A stretch of 64,000 nucleotides of DNA, taken from the NCBI RefSeq assembly GCF_003428335.1, contig NZ_CP031704.1, positions 2,046,001 to 2,110,000 on the forward strand, given 5' to 3'. This document shows, piece by piece, positions 42,122-51,185 of this stretch. Position numbers and translations under genes: made by a program. A model generated the notes under the pieces. The model made no database searches. It was not told the DNA's origin and saw only the letters and a list, made by a program, of their open reading frames with translations. The stretch is from Solimonas sp. K1W22B-7 (GTDB taxonomy: Bacteria > Pseudomonadota > Gammaproteobacteria > Nevskiales > Nevskiaceae). The first letter of the stretch is position 1. Each line of letters starts with the position of its first letter.

Positions 42122-43186
42122 TCAGCAGGCCACCCGCCAGTCCGCATGCTCCTTCGCCGTGCCTTCCTGCACCGCCTTGAGCCGTTCCGACAGGCGCTCG
42201 GGCAGGCCGTTGTCCGGGATCGCGATCTCGCCATGCACGCTGCCCACGCCCTGGATGCGCACGATGCGCGAGGCGGTGCCGCAGCCGAAGGCGCAGCCCA
42301 GCGTGCCGCTGGTGGCGGCGGTGCGCAACTGGCCCAGGCCGATGCCCTGTTCGGCCACCTCGAGGCCTTCCTTGCGCGCCAGCTGCAGCAGCGAGTCGCG
42401 CGTCACGCCGGCCAGGATCGTGCCGTCCAGGGGTGGCGTCAGCAGGCGCCCGCCGATCTGCACGAACAGGTTCATGGTGCCGGCTTCGCCCAGCCAGCGA
42501 TGCGTGGCGGCGTCGAGCCAGATCACGTCGTCGTAGCCGCGCTCGCGGGCGCGCAGCAGGCCGGACAGGCCGGCGGCGTAGTTGGCACCGGTCTTGGCAG
42601 CACCCAGGCCGCCCGGCGCGGCGCGGATCAGCTCATCCTCGGCCCACATGCGCAGCGACTTCAGCTGCGGGTCGCTGCCCGGCGTCACCGTCACGCTGTA
42701 GCGGTGGCGCGCGGCCTGCTTCAGGCCCAGCGCCTCCTCGTCGGCATGGATCGTCGGGCGCAGGTACAGCGCGCCGCGGCCAGCCGGCGGCAGCATCGCC
42801 TCGTGCACGCGCACCGCCAGCATGCAGCTGCGCAGGAACAGCGCCTCGTCCACTGGTGGCAGGTGCAGGCGTGCGGCGCTGGCCTGCAGGCGCCGCAGGT
42901 GCATCTGCGGGCGGAACAGGTGGATACCGCCATCCGGCGCGCGATAGGCCTTCATGCCTTCGAACACCGACAGCCCGTATTGCAGGCCGCCGCTGGCGAT
43001 GGCCAGGCGCGCGTCGTCGCGGCGCAGGATCCGGGCCGCGCTCCAGCCGCTGCCGTCGTGGTCGGCGGTGATGAGGTAGGGGCCCAGGTGCTGGCCGAAG
43101 CCCAGCGCCTCCGGCGCGGGCCAGTCGGCGGGCAGGGCGGCGCGCACGAGTTCGGGATCGAGGTTGGGTTCGGTGATGAGGGTCAT
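42122..43186 (-). CDS. ilvE: Branched-chain amino acid aminotransferase
   Basis: A 354-residue class IV PLP aminotransferase of the larger bacterial BCAT type. SGGLQYGLSVFEGMKAYRAPDG, ALYLRPTIHADEEALG and the PLP-lysine segment GGLGAAKTGANYAAGL are clear. It makes valine, leucine and isoleucine from their keto acids. It starts 35 bp downstream of ilvG on the same strand and is probably controlled by the same attenuator. Confidence 0.93.
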   Translation of the reverse strand: MTLITEPNLDPELVRAALPADWPAPEALGFGQHLGPYLITADHDGSGWSAARILRRDDARLAIASGGLQYGLSVFEGMKAYRAPDGGIHLFRPQMHLRRLQASAARLHLPPVDEALFLRSCMLAVRVHEAMLPPAGRGALYLRPTIHADEEALGLKQAARHRYSVTVTPGSDPQLKSLRMWAEDELIRAAPGGLGAAKTGANYAAGLSGLLRARERGYDDVIWLDAATHRWLGEAGTMNLFVQIGGRLLTPPLDGTILAGVTRDSLLQLARKEGLEVAEQGIGLGQLRTAATSGTLGCAFGCGTASRIVRIQGVGSVHGEIAIPDNGLPERLSERLKAVQEGTAKEHADWRVAC

Positions 43187-43221
43187 GGCAGTTCTCGGGC
43201 GGTAAAAAGTTCAGGGTGGAT

Positions 43222-44880
43222 TCAGTGGATCACTTCGGTATTCGCGGAGCCCGGCGCCACCATCGGCAGCACCAGTTCCTCGGCCCCGATCGGCGCGCGG
43301 ATCAGCACCGGGCCGGGGCGGGAGAAGGCGGCGCGCAAGGCGCGCTCGGGGTCGTGGGCAATCGCCAGGTCGTAGGCCGGCACGCCGAAGGCTTCGGCGA
43401 TCCGGGTCAGGGCAGGGGGCTGCGCGTACAGCGAGCCGCTGAAGCGCGACTGGTAGAACAGCTGCTGCTGCTGGCGCACCATGCCCAGCGCGGCGTTGTC
43501 CATCACCACGATCTTCACGTCCAGCTGCAGCTCGGCCAGCGTCGCCAGCTCCTGGATGTTCATCATCAGGCTGCCGTCGCCGGTGAAGCACACCACCGGC
43601 GTGCGCGGCAGCGCCAGCGCGGCGCCGATCGCGGCCGGCAGGCCGAAGCCCATCGTGCCCAGGCCGCCCGAGGTCAGCCAGCGCTCCGGCCGCGAGAAGG
43701 GATAGCTCTGCGCCACCCACATCTGGTGCTGGCCCACGTCGGTGGTGATCGCCGCGTCGGGGCCGGCCAGCCGTCCCACGGTGTTGATCAGGCCGTAGGG
43801 CCGGCGCGGATCGTCGATGCCCGGCAGCAGCAGCGGCAGTTCGCGGCGCAGCTCACCCACGCGCTCCAGCCAGGGCGTGCGCAGCGCCGGCTGCACCGTG
43901 GCGGCCAGCGCTTCCAGCGCGTAGCCGGCGTCGGCGCAGATCGCCAGTTCGGCGCGGCGGATCTTGTGCAGCTCGCGCGGGTCGGCGTCGATGTGGATCA
44001 CCTTGGCGTGCGGCGCGAAGCGGTCCACGCGGCCGGTGGCGCGGTCGTCGAAGCGCGCGCCGATGGCGATCAGCAGGTCGCATTCCTCGATCACCTTGTT
44101 GGTGTAGCGCGCGCCGTGCATGCCCAGCATGCCCAGGCCCAGCGGGTGCTCCGGCGGCAGCGTGCCCAGGGCCATCAGCGTGGTGGTGGTCGGCAGGCTG
44201 GCGCGTTCCGCCAGCTGCTGCGCCAGGGCCTGCGCGCGTGCCTGTGTCACGCCGCCGCCCAGGTACAGCACCGGGCGCCTGGCCGCGGCGATCATCGCCA
44301 CCGCGCGTGCGATCAGCGAGGGGTCGGGCCGGCGCGCGCGCGCCGGCTGCACCGCCTCGGGTATCCAGGCGTCGTGGATGATCTCGGTCTGCACGTCCTT
44401 GGGGATGTCCAGCAGCACCGGGCCGGGCCGGCCGCTCTCGGCCAGGCGGAAGGCCTCCGGCAGCAGCTCCAGCAACTCGGCGGCGGCGCCCACGTGGAAG
44501 GCGGCCTTGGTGATGGGCCGGGTCATCGGCACCGTCGCCACCTCCTGGAAGGCGTCGGTGCCGATCATCCGGCGCGACACCTGGCCGGCGATGCACACCA
44601 GCGGCACGGAATCCATCCTGGCATCGGCCAGCGCCGTCACCACGTTGGTCACGCCGGGGCCGGAGGTAGCCAGGACCACGCCGGCACGTCCCGTCACCCG
44701 CGCCTGGCCGTGCGCGATGAAAGCCGCGCCCTGCTCGTGGCGGGCCAGGATATGGGTCAGCGTCGAATCGGCCAGCGCCCGGTACAGCGGCAGCAGCGCG
44801 CCGCCGGGGATGCCCGGCACCAGCGCCACGCCCTGGCGTTCCAGGAAGCGGGTGATCAGTTGTGCGCCTGTGATGTCCAT
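43222..44880 (-). CDS. ilvG: Acetolactate synthase, large subunit
   Basis: A 552-residue ThDP enzyme of valine/isoleucine synthesis. The catalytic Glu lies in ILARHEQGAAFIAHG; the FAD/regulatory region and the ThDP motif FTGDGSLMMNIQELATLAE are in order; VMDNAALGMVRQQQ and LYAQPP are biosynthetic-type. It resembles ilvG of the ilvGMEDA operon, but no ilvM small subunit gene fits in the 35 bp before ilvE. A leader peptide and attenuator precede it. Confidence 0.93.
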   Translation of the reverse strand: MDITGAQLITRFLERQGVALVPGIPGGALLPLYRALADSTLTHILARHEQGAAFIAHGQARVTGRAGVVLATSGPGVTNVVTALADARMDSVPLVCIAGQVSRRMIGTDAFQEVATVPMTRPITKAAFHVGAAAELLELLPEAFRLAESGRPGPVLLDIPKDVQTEIIHDAWIPEAVQPARARRPDPSLIARAVAMIAAARRPVLYLGGGVTQARAQALAQQLAERASLPTTTTLMALGTLPPEHPLGLGMLGMHGARYTNKVIEECDLLIAIGARFDDRATGRVDRFAPHAKVIHIDADPRELHKIRRAELAICADAGYALEALAATVQPALRTPWLERVGELRRELPLLLPGIDDPRRPYGLINTVGRLAGPDAAITTDVGQHQMWVAQSYPFSRPERWLTSGGLGTMGFGLPAAIGAALALPRTPVVCFTGDGSLMMNIQELATLAELQLDVKIVVMDNAALGMVRQQQQLFYQSRFSGSLYAQPPALTRIAEAFGVPAYDLAIAHDPERALRAAFSRPGPVLIRAPIGAEELVLPMVAPGSANTEVIH

Positions 44881-44932
44881 TGTCGTGTGTCCTGTGGTGG
44901 ACCCGACGACGAAATACCGGCGCAGAAACGAG

Positions 44933-44963
44933 AAAACCCCCGCCGGTATCGCGCCGGCGGGGG
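44933..44963 (-). terminator. ilvGE transcription attenuator
   Basis: On the minus strand CCCCCGCCGG - 7 nt - CCGGCGGGGG followed by TTTTC: a 10-bp perfect stem with a U-run, 22 nt past the leader stop codon and 52 nt before ilvG. This is the terminator of a leader-peptide attenuator. The upstream CGGTCGTCGTTACCGACG segment could form a competing structure. Confidence 0.88.
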
Positions 44964-44985
44964 TCTGTCAGTCGTGCAGAGTCCC

Positions 44986-45048
44986 CTACGGCGCGTCGGT
45001 AACGACGACCGCTACGAGGATGGCAATGCTCTGCGTGAAGGTGTTCAT
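44986..45048 (-). CDS. ilvL: ilv operon leader peptide
   Basis: A 20-residue open frame rich in the regulatory amino acids: SIAILVAVVV has two Ile, one Leu and four Val within ten residues, followed by TDAP and a stop. Ribosome stalling at these codons when branched-chain aminoacyl-tRNA is scarce would prevent terminator formation. There is no evident ribosome site, and a promoter-like -10 lies only about 10 nt upstream, so it may be translated from a leaderless transcript. Confidence 0.85.
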   Translation of the reverse strand: MNTFTQSIAILVAVVVTDAP

Positions 45049-45057
45049 TCGGCGCGC

Positions 45058-45087
45058 AGTGTAGTGCGGGGCGGGGCCGGGAGGCAA
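45058..45087 (-). promoter_or_regulatory. Probable promoter of the ilv leader
   Basis: On the minus strand TTGCCT (45087-45082), an 18-bp spacer, then TACACT (45063-45058). Transcription would begin only a few bases before the leader ATG at 45048. Confidence 0.5.
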
Positions 45088-45109
45088 GCGGCAGGCCTTG
45101 AGGGGGCGA

Positions 45110-45970
45110 TCAGCGCTGCCGGGGACGCCGGTCGCGATAGCTGTATTGCAGCTGCCGCGACAGCGCCGGCAGGTCCAGCTCGTGCTCGCGGCTGAGCCGC
45201 TCGGCGCGCTCGCGGATCGCCAGCCAGTCCGGGGCCTGCTGAGGAGCGTTGCAGGCGAACACCACGCGGTTGCCCAGGCCGCGCACCTCCACCGACATGA
45301 CCGCGCCGAAGACCTCGCCGAGCATCTGCTGCAGCTCGTTGACGCGCGTCGCCGGCCCCAGCAGGTTCACCACCACGATGGCGTCGCGCTGCAGCCGCGA
45401 CTGCAGGTTGCGGTAGAACGCCTCTTCGCAGAGCGCACCCACCGTGCCGTTGTGATCGCAGCCGTCGATCAGCACCACGTCGGCGCGCTCCTGCGTGCGG
45501 GCAAACCATTCCACGGCATCGGCGTGCACGATGCGCATGCGCGAGTCCTGCGGCGGCAGCTGGAACCATTCGCCGAAGGCGATCACCTCCTCGTCGATCT
45601 CCAGCGTCGTCAGCTGCGTCTGCGGCAGGTGACGGTGGCAGTAGCGCGTCAGCGAGCCGCCGCCGAGGCCGACGATGACCACGTGGCGCGGCTGCGGCAG
45701 CAACAGCAGGAAGCCCATCATCTTGCGCGTGTAGGCGAAGGCCAGCCTGTCCGGCGATTGCAGGTCGATCTGGCTCTGCACGTAGCGCAGGTTGAAATGC
45801 AGGCGCCGCGAGGCGCCGTCGTCGAACAGGAAGGGCTTGCCGTATTCGTCGTCGCGCAGGCGCCGCCGCAGGTCGGGGATGTCCGCTCCCGGCGGTTCGC
45901 GCAAGCGGATCACGCCCTTTTCCGACAGGAAACGGGCGGGGATCTCATACCACTCCAGGGCCTTGCTCAT
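45110..45970 (-). CDS. Spermidine-synthase-like methyltransferase-fold protein
   Basis: A 286-residue protein of the polyamine synthase family. The core VVIVGLGGGSLTRYCHRHLP is the propylamine-transferase motif I region, followed by TTLEIDEEVIAFGEWF and ADVVLIDGCD. The usual substrate Asp motif after LIDG is changed (GCDHNG), and the N-terminal domain is short, so it may not make spermidine. The ATG at 45970 is preferred to a TTG five codons upstream. Confidence 0.78.
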   Translation of the reverse strand: MSKALEWYEIPARFLSEKGVIRLREPPGADIPDLRRRLRDDEYGKPFLFDDGASRRLHFNLRYVQSQIDLQSPDRLAFAYTRKMMGFLLLLPQPRHVVIVGLGGGSLTRYCHRHLPQTQLTTLEIDEEVIAFGEWFQLPPQDSRMRIVHADAVEWFARTQERADVVLIDGCDHNGTVGALCEEAFYRNLQSRLQRDAIVVVNLLGPATRVNELQQMLGEVFGAVMSVEVRGLGNRVVFACNAPQQAPDWLAIRERAERLSREHELDLPALSRQLQYSYRDRRPRQR

Positions 45971-46146
45971 GCAGACAGACGTCAAAAGAGGACTCGCTGG
46001 AGGATACCAGAGGGTTTTTGCCGGTTTTCAGGGGCTTTTTCAGCGGCTTCAGCCGCGGTTCATCCGAACGGGCGAGTCCACTTGTTCGAGGAAGGTTAAG
46101 GCGCCGCTTGCTAAGGTGATCCCGTAGTCCGCAGAAGGCCGTAACC

Positions 46147-46326
46147 ATGTCGCCGCAAGCTGATCGTCTGACTCGCCGTACCGCCCCTCTCCACCGGGTG
46201 CGGCCGCTGCGCGCAGCGCCAGCCGCCATCCCCCAGTCCGAGTTGCTGATACCGTTCTGCGGCTTTGCCGCGGCCATGGCGGACCTGGCGCGACAGTCCC
46301 AGGACCCGCGCAGTCCCGGTCGCTGA
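46147..46326 (+). CDS. Possible small protein, hypothetical
   Basis: A 59-residue frame starting at an ATG with AAGG upstream. The first half is Arg-rich, and the second half has LLIPFCGFAAAMADLARQSQD. It is the only candidate gene in the 450-bp stretch 45971-46420, which otherwise shows nothing I recognise. An overlapping reverse frame is equally open, so this call is weak. Confidence 0.3.
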   Translation: MSPQADRLTRRTAPLHRVRPLRAAPAAIPQSELLIPFCGFAAAMADLARQSQDPRSPGR

Positions 46327-46420
46327 TCCTCCGGGGCCGACAGGCCTGTCCGCACTCACGGTGCGGAGGAGGACTGCGCAAGGCCTACAATGCCGCCATC
46401 CACTTTCGAGGAGCGGCGGC

Positions 46421-46819
46421 ATGAGCGAACTGCAGAACCCCACGCGCCAGACCCTGGCGACCACGCTGGACATGGACATCGTCGAGATGACCAAGGAGCG
46501 CGTCGTCGCGCGCATGCCGGTGGCGCCCAAGGTGCACCAGCCCTTCGGCCTGCTGCACGGCGGTGCCTCGGTGGCGCTGGCCGAGACGGTAGCCTCCATC
46601 GGCGGCTGGATGAACGTGGACCAGAGCAAGGAAGGTGTCGTTGGCCTGGAGATCAATGCCAACCACCTGCGCGGCAAGCGTGACGGCGTGGTGACCGCGG
46701 TGGCGACGCCGATCCACGTCGGCCGCCGTACCCAGGTCTGGGAAATCCGCATCAGCGACGAGGACGGCAAGCTGGTCTGCCTGTCGCGCTGCACGCTGGC
46801 GGTGGTTCCGGCCGGTTGA
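46421..46819 (+). CDS. PaaI-type hotdog thioesterase
   Basis: A 132-residue hotdog thioesterase of the PaaI/EntH/MenI group. FGLLHGGASVALAETVASIGG (with the catalytic Glu) and GLEINANHLRGKRDGVV are hallmarks. It would hydrolyse aryl- or acyl-CoA esters. The ATG at 46421 is preceded by GAGGAG at a distance. It stands alone upstream of the DUF3617 gene. Confidence 0.88.
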   Translation: MSELQNPTRQTLATTLDMDIVEMTKERVVARMPVAPKVHQPFGLLHGGASVALAETVASIGGWMNVDQSKEGVVGLEINANHLRGKRDGVVTAVATPIHVGRRTQVWEIRISDEDGKLVCLSRCTLAVVPAG

Positions 46820-46913
46820 GAACTGCTGCGCAGACAGCGCCATCATCCGGGTGCAATCTGCGCCCCTATACTGGCTCACCGGCGCTGGCCGGCCATAAAA
46901 CGGGAGAGACTTC

Positions 46914-47396
46914 ATGTACAAGCAGTGGACGATGGCCCTGCTGGGTCTGGCCGCGAGCGCCGTGGCCCTGGCTGGCGAGCCGCAGATCGGCAAATGGGAA
47001 TACACCAGCGTGATGAAGATGGATGGCGGCCCGGCCATGCCCACCGAAACCCCGCAGCTGCCGCCCGGCATGAAACTGCCGCCGGGCATGCAGATGCCGC
47101 AGTTCGGTCCCAAGGGCATGACCATGACCTTCCAGCGCTGCGTCACCAAGGACGACCTGGTGCCCAAGAACGAGCGCGACAAGTGCAAGATCACCAAGAT
47201 GGATCGCCAGGGCAACACGATCAACTGGTCGGCCAGCTGCGACACCCCGGGCGGCAAGGCCGAGGGCACGGGCACCGCGACCTACACCGCGACCAACATG
47301 ACCTCGACCATGACCACCACCATGAACGACAAGGACATGGGCAAGATCAAGATGACGCAGGAAACCACCGGCCACTACGTCGGCCCCTGCCTGTAG
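46914..47396 (+). CDS. DUF3617 periplasmic protein
   Basis: A 160-residue secreted protein (signal through about residue 20, AVALAGEP). The DUF3617 pattern is clear: GKWEYTSVMKM near the N-terminus, the paired cysteines in QRCVTKDDL and DKCKITK, then NWSASCDTPGGKAEGTG and a final GPCL. A Pro/Met/Lys-rich insert (PPGMKLPPGMQMPQFGPKGM) sits after the first strand. Function unknown in the family. Confidence 0.85.
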   Translation: MYKQWTMALLGLAASAVALAGEPQIGKWEYTSVMKMDGGPAMPTETPQLPPGMKLPPGMQMPQFGPKGMTMTFQRCVTKDDLVPKNERDKCKITKMDRQGNTINWSASCDTPGGKAEGTGTATYTATNMTSTMTTTMNDKDMGKIKMTQETTGHYVGPCL

Positions 47397-47411
47397 TCGG
47401 AGCATGACCCG

Positions 47412-47443
47412 GCGCCCCGGTCTCCCTCTGGAGGCCGGGGCGC
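47412..47443. terminator. Terminator between convergent genes
   Basis: GCGCCCCGG (47412-47420) and CCGGGGCGC (47435-47443) form a perfect 9-bp stem between the DUF3617 gene and the convergent serine hydrolase. The T-run is weak. Confidence 0.6.
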
Positions 47444-47458
47444 TGTCGTTTCAGGGCC

Positions 47459-48712
47459 TCAGACGGCCGGGCAGGCCGAGCCGATCGCCCCGACCACCTG
47501 CGTGACGCGCAGGAAGCCCGAGGGCGACAGCGACTTGCCGGTGTTGAGCAGGGCCACGGAAATGTCGCGCGCCGGGTCGGCCCAGCAGATCACGGTCATG
47601 AAGCCGATGTGGCCGAAGGCCTGGCCGCTGTTGAGACCATACAGGCCCACCGGGTTGGCGCCGAGCATGAAGCCGGGGGAGAAAGGCATGGGGATGCCCA
47701 GGGTGTGGTCGAATTGCCAGGAGCGGCCGACGCGCGTAGTCATTTCGCGCACCGTTTCCGGCTTGAACAGGCGCCGGCCGTCGTAGGTGCCGCCATTGAG
47801 CAGCATCTGGAATACGCGGCTGGTTTCGTCGGCGGTCGCCCAGATGTTGCCGGCCGGCACGACGGCATCGTAGAACGCATCCGCGTTGGAGGCTTCCACC
47901 GCGGCGTCGAAGGGCACGCCCAGCACCTGCTGGGCCAGGCGCGTCAGCGGCCATACCGGCGTGATGCCGGTGCAGGCATTGCGCGGTGCCTTGGCGCGGT
48001 CGGCGGCAGCCAGGCCGTAGGTCATGTAGCGGCAGCCCAGCGGCTCGGCGATCCACTCGCGCAGCAGTTCCGGCAGCTCGCGCCCGGTGATGCGCCGCAG
48101 CAGTTCGCCGACGATGAAGCCGGCGGTCAGTGCGTGGTAGGCCTGCTTGTCGAAATCCGGATCGAAGGGCTTGGCTTCGCAGAGCAGACGCACGATCTCG
48201 TCCCACTCCAGCAGCAGTTCCGGCTTCGGGTCGACGTGCGGCAGGTCCGGGATGCCGGCACGGTGTCCCAGCAGCTGGCGCACCGTGACGCGGCCCTTGC
48301 CGCATTGCGCGAACTCCGGGATGGTGTCGGCGATGCGGTCCTCGAGCCGGAGCTTGCCCTGCTCGATCAGCTTGTGCAGCAGCAGCGCCGAGATCGCCTT
48401 GGAGGCGGAGAACAGGCAGATCGGCGCATCCGGCTGCAGCGGCACCAGCGGGCTGCTGTCACCGGGGCCGTTGCCGGAAACCGCGCCGAGCGCGCGCTTC
48501 ATCACGATGCGGCCGTGGCGGCGGATCACCAGGGTGATCGCCGGCTGCAGGCCGCTGCGGTACAGCGATTCCACCGACCGCCAGATGCGGTTCACGCCGT
48601 CCTCGGTCATGCCCACGTCCTGCGGGCGGCACTCCGCGGCATGATCGATGGCGGTGAGCGGGCGCAGGTCGCGCGGTACGGCGATGCGCCCGGGGCGCAG
48701 GTACATCAGCAT
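47459..48712 (-). CDS. Serine hydrolase, class C beta-lactamase-like
   Basis: A 417-residue protein of the beta-lactamase/EstB superfamily. The catalytic SxxK is Ser102-Lys105 in CLFSASKAIS; the Tyr of the YxN-like site is in KQAYHALTAGFI; the third motif is near GQAFGHIGFMT (HxG type). No signal peptide is seen, so it is probably a cytoplasmic esterase rather than an antibiotic-resistance enzyme. Confidence 0.87.
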   Translation of the reverse strand: MLMYLRPGRIAVPRDLRPLTAIDHAAECRPQDVGMTEDGVNRIWRSVESLYRSGLQPAITLVIRRHGRIVMKRALGAVSGNGPGDSSPLVPLQPDAPICLFSASKAISALLLHKLIEQGKLRLEDRIADTIPEFAQCGKGRVTVRQLLGHRAGIPDLPHVDPKPELLLEWDEIVRLLCEAKPFDPDFDKQAYHALTAGFIVGELLRRITGRELPELLREWIAEPLGCRYMTYGLAAADRAKAPRNACTGITPVWPLTRLAQQVLGVPFDAAVEASNADAFYDAVVPAGNIWATADETSRVFQMLLNGGTYDGRRLFKPETVREMTTRVGRSWQFDHTLGIPMPFSPGFMLGANPVGLYGLNSGQAFGHIGFMTVICWADPARDISVALLNTGKSLSPSGFLRVTQVVGAIGSACPAV

Positions 48713-48803
48713 GGAATTCCCCTGGAATCTTGAGCCTGCCGCCGCGGCCTTGAGGCCGGGCCGGCGGGTGCGCGGACCATGAGTCCGGCGAGTCAGCCCT
48801 ATG

Positions 48804-50033
48804 TTACGCAGGCAGCAGCGACTTCAGCGGTACCGACTCGTCTGCGAGCTGCTCCGGATTTATCTGTGCGCGCAGCGCGACCAGCTTCTTGGCGAACATG
48901 AAATCCTGTGGCCGGCTGACGGCGTCGGCGGCGATCAGCTTGCCGTCGCCCAGGTAGAAGGCGGCAAAGGAGCGCGTGGCCGGGTCGCCGCGCAGCACGA
49001 AGCGGTCGAAGCCGGCCGACAGGCCCACCATCTGCAGCTTGAGGTCGTACTGGTCCGACCAGAACCAGGGCACCATGTCGTAGCGCCGCGGCTGGCCGGC
49101 GAGGGCATGCGCGGCGGCGCGGCCCTGTTCCATCGCGTTCTGCACCGACTCCAGGCGCAGGCGGCGGCCGTAGTGGATGTTCGGGTGGTTGCTGCAGTCG
49201 CCGGCGGCGACGATGTCCGGGTCCGAGGTCTGCGTGAACTCGTCGACGACGATGCCGTTGTCCACCTCCAGGCCTGCCGCCTGCGCCAGCTCGACGTTGG
49301 CGATCAGGCCGATGCCGGCGACCACGAAGTCGGCCTGGATACGCGTGCCGTCGCCGAGCAGGACATGGGTCACCGTGTCGCCGCCCTCGAAAGCGCTGAT
49401 CTGCACGCCGGTACGCAGGTCCACCCCGGCGTCGCGATGCGCTTTCTCGTAGAACTCCGAGATCTCCGGCACCGTCACGCGCGCCAGCACGCGCGGCAGG
49501 CTTTCCAGCACGGTCACCTGCAGCCCCAGCTTGACCGCCACCGCCGCCACTTCCAGGCCGATGAAGCCGCCGCCGACGATCACGGCGCGCTTGCCCGGCT
49601 GGCAGTGCGCGCGGATCGATTCGACGTCGGCGATCGAGCGCAGCGGGTAGACGTTGGGCTTGTCGGCACCGGGCAGGCTCAGCATGCGCGCGCGGCCGCC
49701 GGTGGCCAGGGCCAGCTTCGAGTACGCCAGCGTGCCGCCGCCGGAGAGGGCCAGGCGCTTGTTCGCGCGGTCGATGCTTTCCACGCGGCAATCGGTGATC
49801 ACCTCGATGCCGGCCTTCTCCAGGTTCGGTCGCTGCATCACGTAGAGGCTTTCCGCACTGACGCTGCCGGCGAGATAAGCCTTGGACAGCGGCGGGCGCT
49901 TGTAGGGCAGATGGGGTTCTTCACCCACGATGACGATGCGGCCCTGGTGTCCGAGCTTGCGCAACTCCACGGCGGTTTCCGCGCCGGCCTGGCCGGCGCC
50001 AACGATGACGATGGGATCCTGGGTGTCGCTCAT
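48804..50033 (-). CDS. NAD(P)/FAD ferredoxin-reductase-like oxidoreductase
   Basis: A 409-residue flavoprotein of the rubredoxin/ferredoxin reductase group serving oxygenase electron chains. The FAD motif IVIVGAGQAGAETAVELRKLG is near residues 8-28; PYKRPPLSKAYLAG is typical; the NAD motif is VIVGGGFIGLEVAAVA; the second FAD motif is VAAGDCSNHPNIHYGRRLRLESVQNA. The ATG at 50033 (MSDTQDP) was chosen over an upstream start with an unconserved tail. No partner ferredoxin or oxygenase lies nearby. Confidence 0.88.
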   Translation of the reverse strand: MSDTQDPIVIVGAGQAGAETAVELRKLGHQGRIVIVGEEPHLPYKRPPLSKAYLAGSVSAESLYVMQRPNLEKAGIEVITDCRVESIDRANKRLALSGGGTLAYSKLALATGGRARMLSLPGADKPNVYPLRSIADVESIRAHCQPGKRAVIVGGGFIGLEVAAVAVKLGLQVTVLESLPRVLARVTVPEISEFYEKAHRDAGVDLRTGVQISAFEGGDTVTHVLLGDGTRIQADFVVAGIGLIANVELAQAAGLEVDNGIVVDEFTQTSDPDIVAAGDCSNHPNIHYGRRLRLESVQNAMEQGRAAAHALAGQPRRYDMVPWFWSDQYDLKLQMVGLSAGFDRFVLRGDPATRSFAAFYLGDGKLIAADAVSRPQDFMFAKKLVALRAQINPEQLADESVPLKSLLPA

Positions 50034-50122
50034 GCCCTGCTGCCTGCTTGATGGTGCGGCAGTGTCGGGCAGGGCCGGCGCCCGCTGCATCCGCCGTTTG
50101 GGGTAGCGGAGGGGCCGGATTC

Positions 50123-51118
50123 CTAATGCGCCAGCAGCGCCTCGATGTCCGGCAGCAGCCCGCGCAGGCGCGCCGCCAGTGCCGGGTCGTAGTAGCTGCC
50201 GGCGCGTTCCAGGATCAGTGCCACCGCCTGCGCCGGCGGGCGTGCCGGGCGGTAGCTGCGCGGCGAGATGATGGCGCAGAAGGCATCGACGATGGCGACG
50301 ATGCGGCCCGCCAGCGGGATCGCTTCGCCGGCCAGGCCCCAGGGATAGCCGCCGCCGTCCCAGTGCTCATGGTGGGTCAGGGCGACGATGCGCGCGGTAT
50401 CGAGCAGGGGGTGGCCGTGCTGGCCGATGATCTGCGCACCGATCAGCGGGTGGCGGCGCATCTGCTCCCAGTCGTCCAGCGACAGCGCCTCGATCTTGTA
50501 CAGCACGCTGTCCGGCACACCGATCTTGCCGACGTCGCGCAGCAGCGCCGCCAGCGCCAGGGTATCGGCGCTGCGCTCGTCCAGTCCCGCGGCCAGCGCC
50601 AGCAGGCGCGTCAGCGGGCCGGCGAGATCGGCACCGGCGGGATCGGGGTCCACGCGCAGCTCGGCGGCGCGGCCGAAGCGCTGGATCAGCTGCAGGCGAC
50701 TCTCCTCCAGCTCGGCCAGCCGCCGCGCCTGGGCGGCCAGCGTCAGCTGCGTGGCGACGCGGGCGCGCAGCAGCGCCGGGCTGAGCGGGCCCACCAGGCA
50801 GTCGACGCCCGCCATGGCGAAGAACTCGGCGTCGTCGCGCAGCTGCTCCGGGTCGGCCAGCAGGACCACCGGAATGCGGCGCGTGCGCGTGTCGGCCTTG
50901 AGCCGGCGGCAGAGTTCGTAGCCGTCCATGCCCGGCACGGCGGCATCGACCAGCACCAGGTCCGGCGGTGGTTCCTCGCTGGTCAGTGCCAGCGCGGATT
51001 CGGCATTGGTCGCCAGCAGCAGCGAGTGCTGGTCCTGGAGGATGGCGCGCAGGGCATCGAGGCGGGACGGATCGTCGTCCACCAGCAGCAGGGTTGCCTT
51101 GCGGGGTTCAACCAGCAT
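50123..51118 (-). CDS. Response regulator with degenerate HD-GYP domain
   Basis: A 331-residue protein. The receiver domain (1-120) has the phospho-acceptor Asp58 (LVLVDAAVPGMDG), but the conserved Lys before the last Pro is Gly110 (VGPLSP). The HD-GYP domain (140-325) keeps DVGKIGVPD, HHEHWDGGGYP and the GYP triplet, but the His of the HD pair is Arg194 (LLRDVGK) and the FDAL site reads AFCAI. It is therefore probably weak or inactive as a cyclic-di-GMP phosphodiesterase. No histidine kinase is adjacent. Confidence 0.85.
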   Translation of the reverse strand: MLVEPRKATLLLVDDDPSRLDALRAILQDQHSLLLATNAESALALTSEEPPPDLVLVDAAVPGMDGYELCRRLKADTRTRRIPVVLLADPEQLRDDAEFFAMAGVDCLVGPLSPALLRARVATQLTLAAQARRLAELEESRLQLIQRFGRAAELRVDPDPAGADLAGPLTRLLALAAGLDERSADTLALAALLRDVGKIGVPDSVLYKIEALSLDDWEQMRRHPLIGAQIIGQHGHPLLDTARIVALTHHEHWDGGGYPWGLAGEAIPLAGRIVAIVDAFCAIISPRSYRPARPPAQAVALILERAGSYYDPALAARLRGLLPDIEALLAH

Positions 51119-51185
51119 CCAGTTCTCCGGTCTGCCATCACTCTAAGGCATCCGGAGTTTTCTGCGTGCTGAACCGCGATCCGGT

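Noticed and set aside
47459-48712. Antibiotic-resistance beta-lactamase
   Set aside because: SxxK is present but there is no signal peptide and the overall pattern fits esterase-type members of the superfamily.
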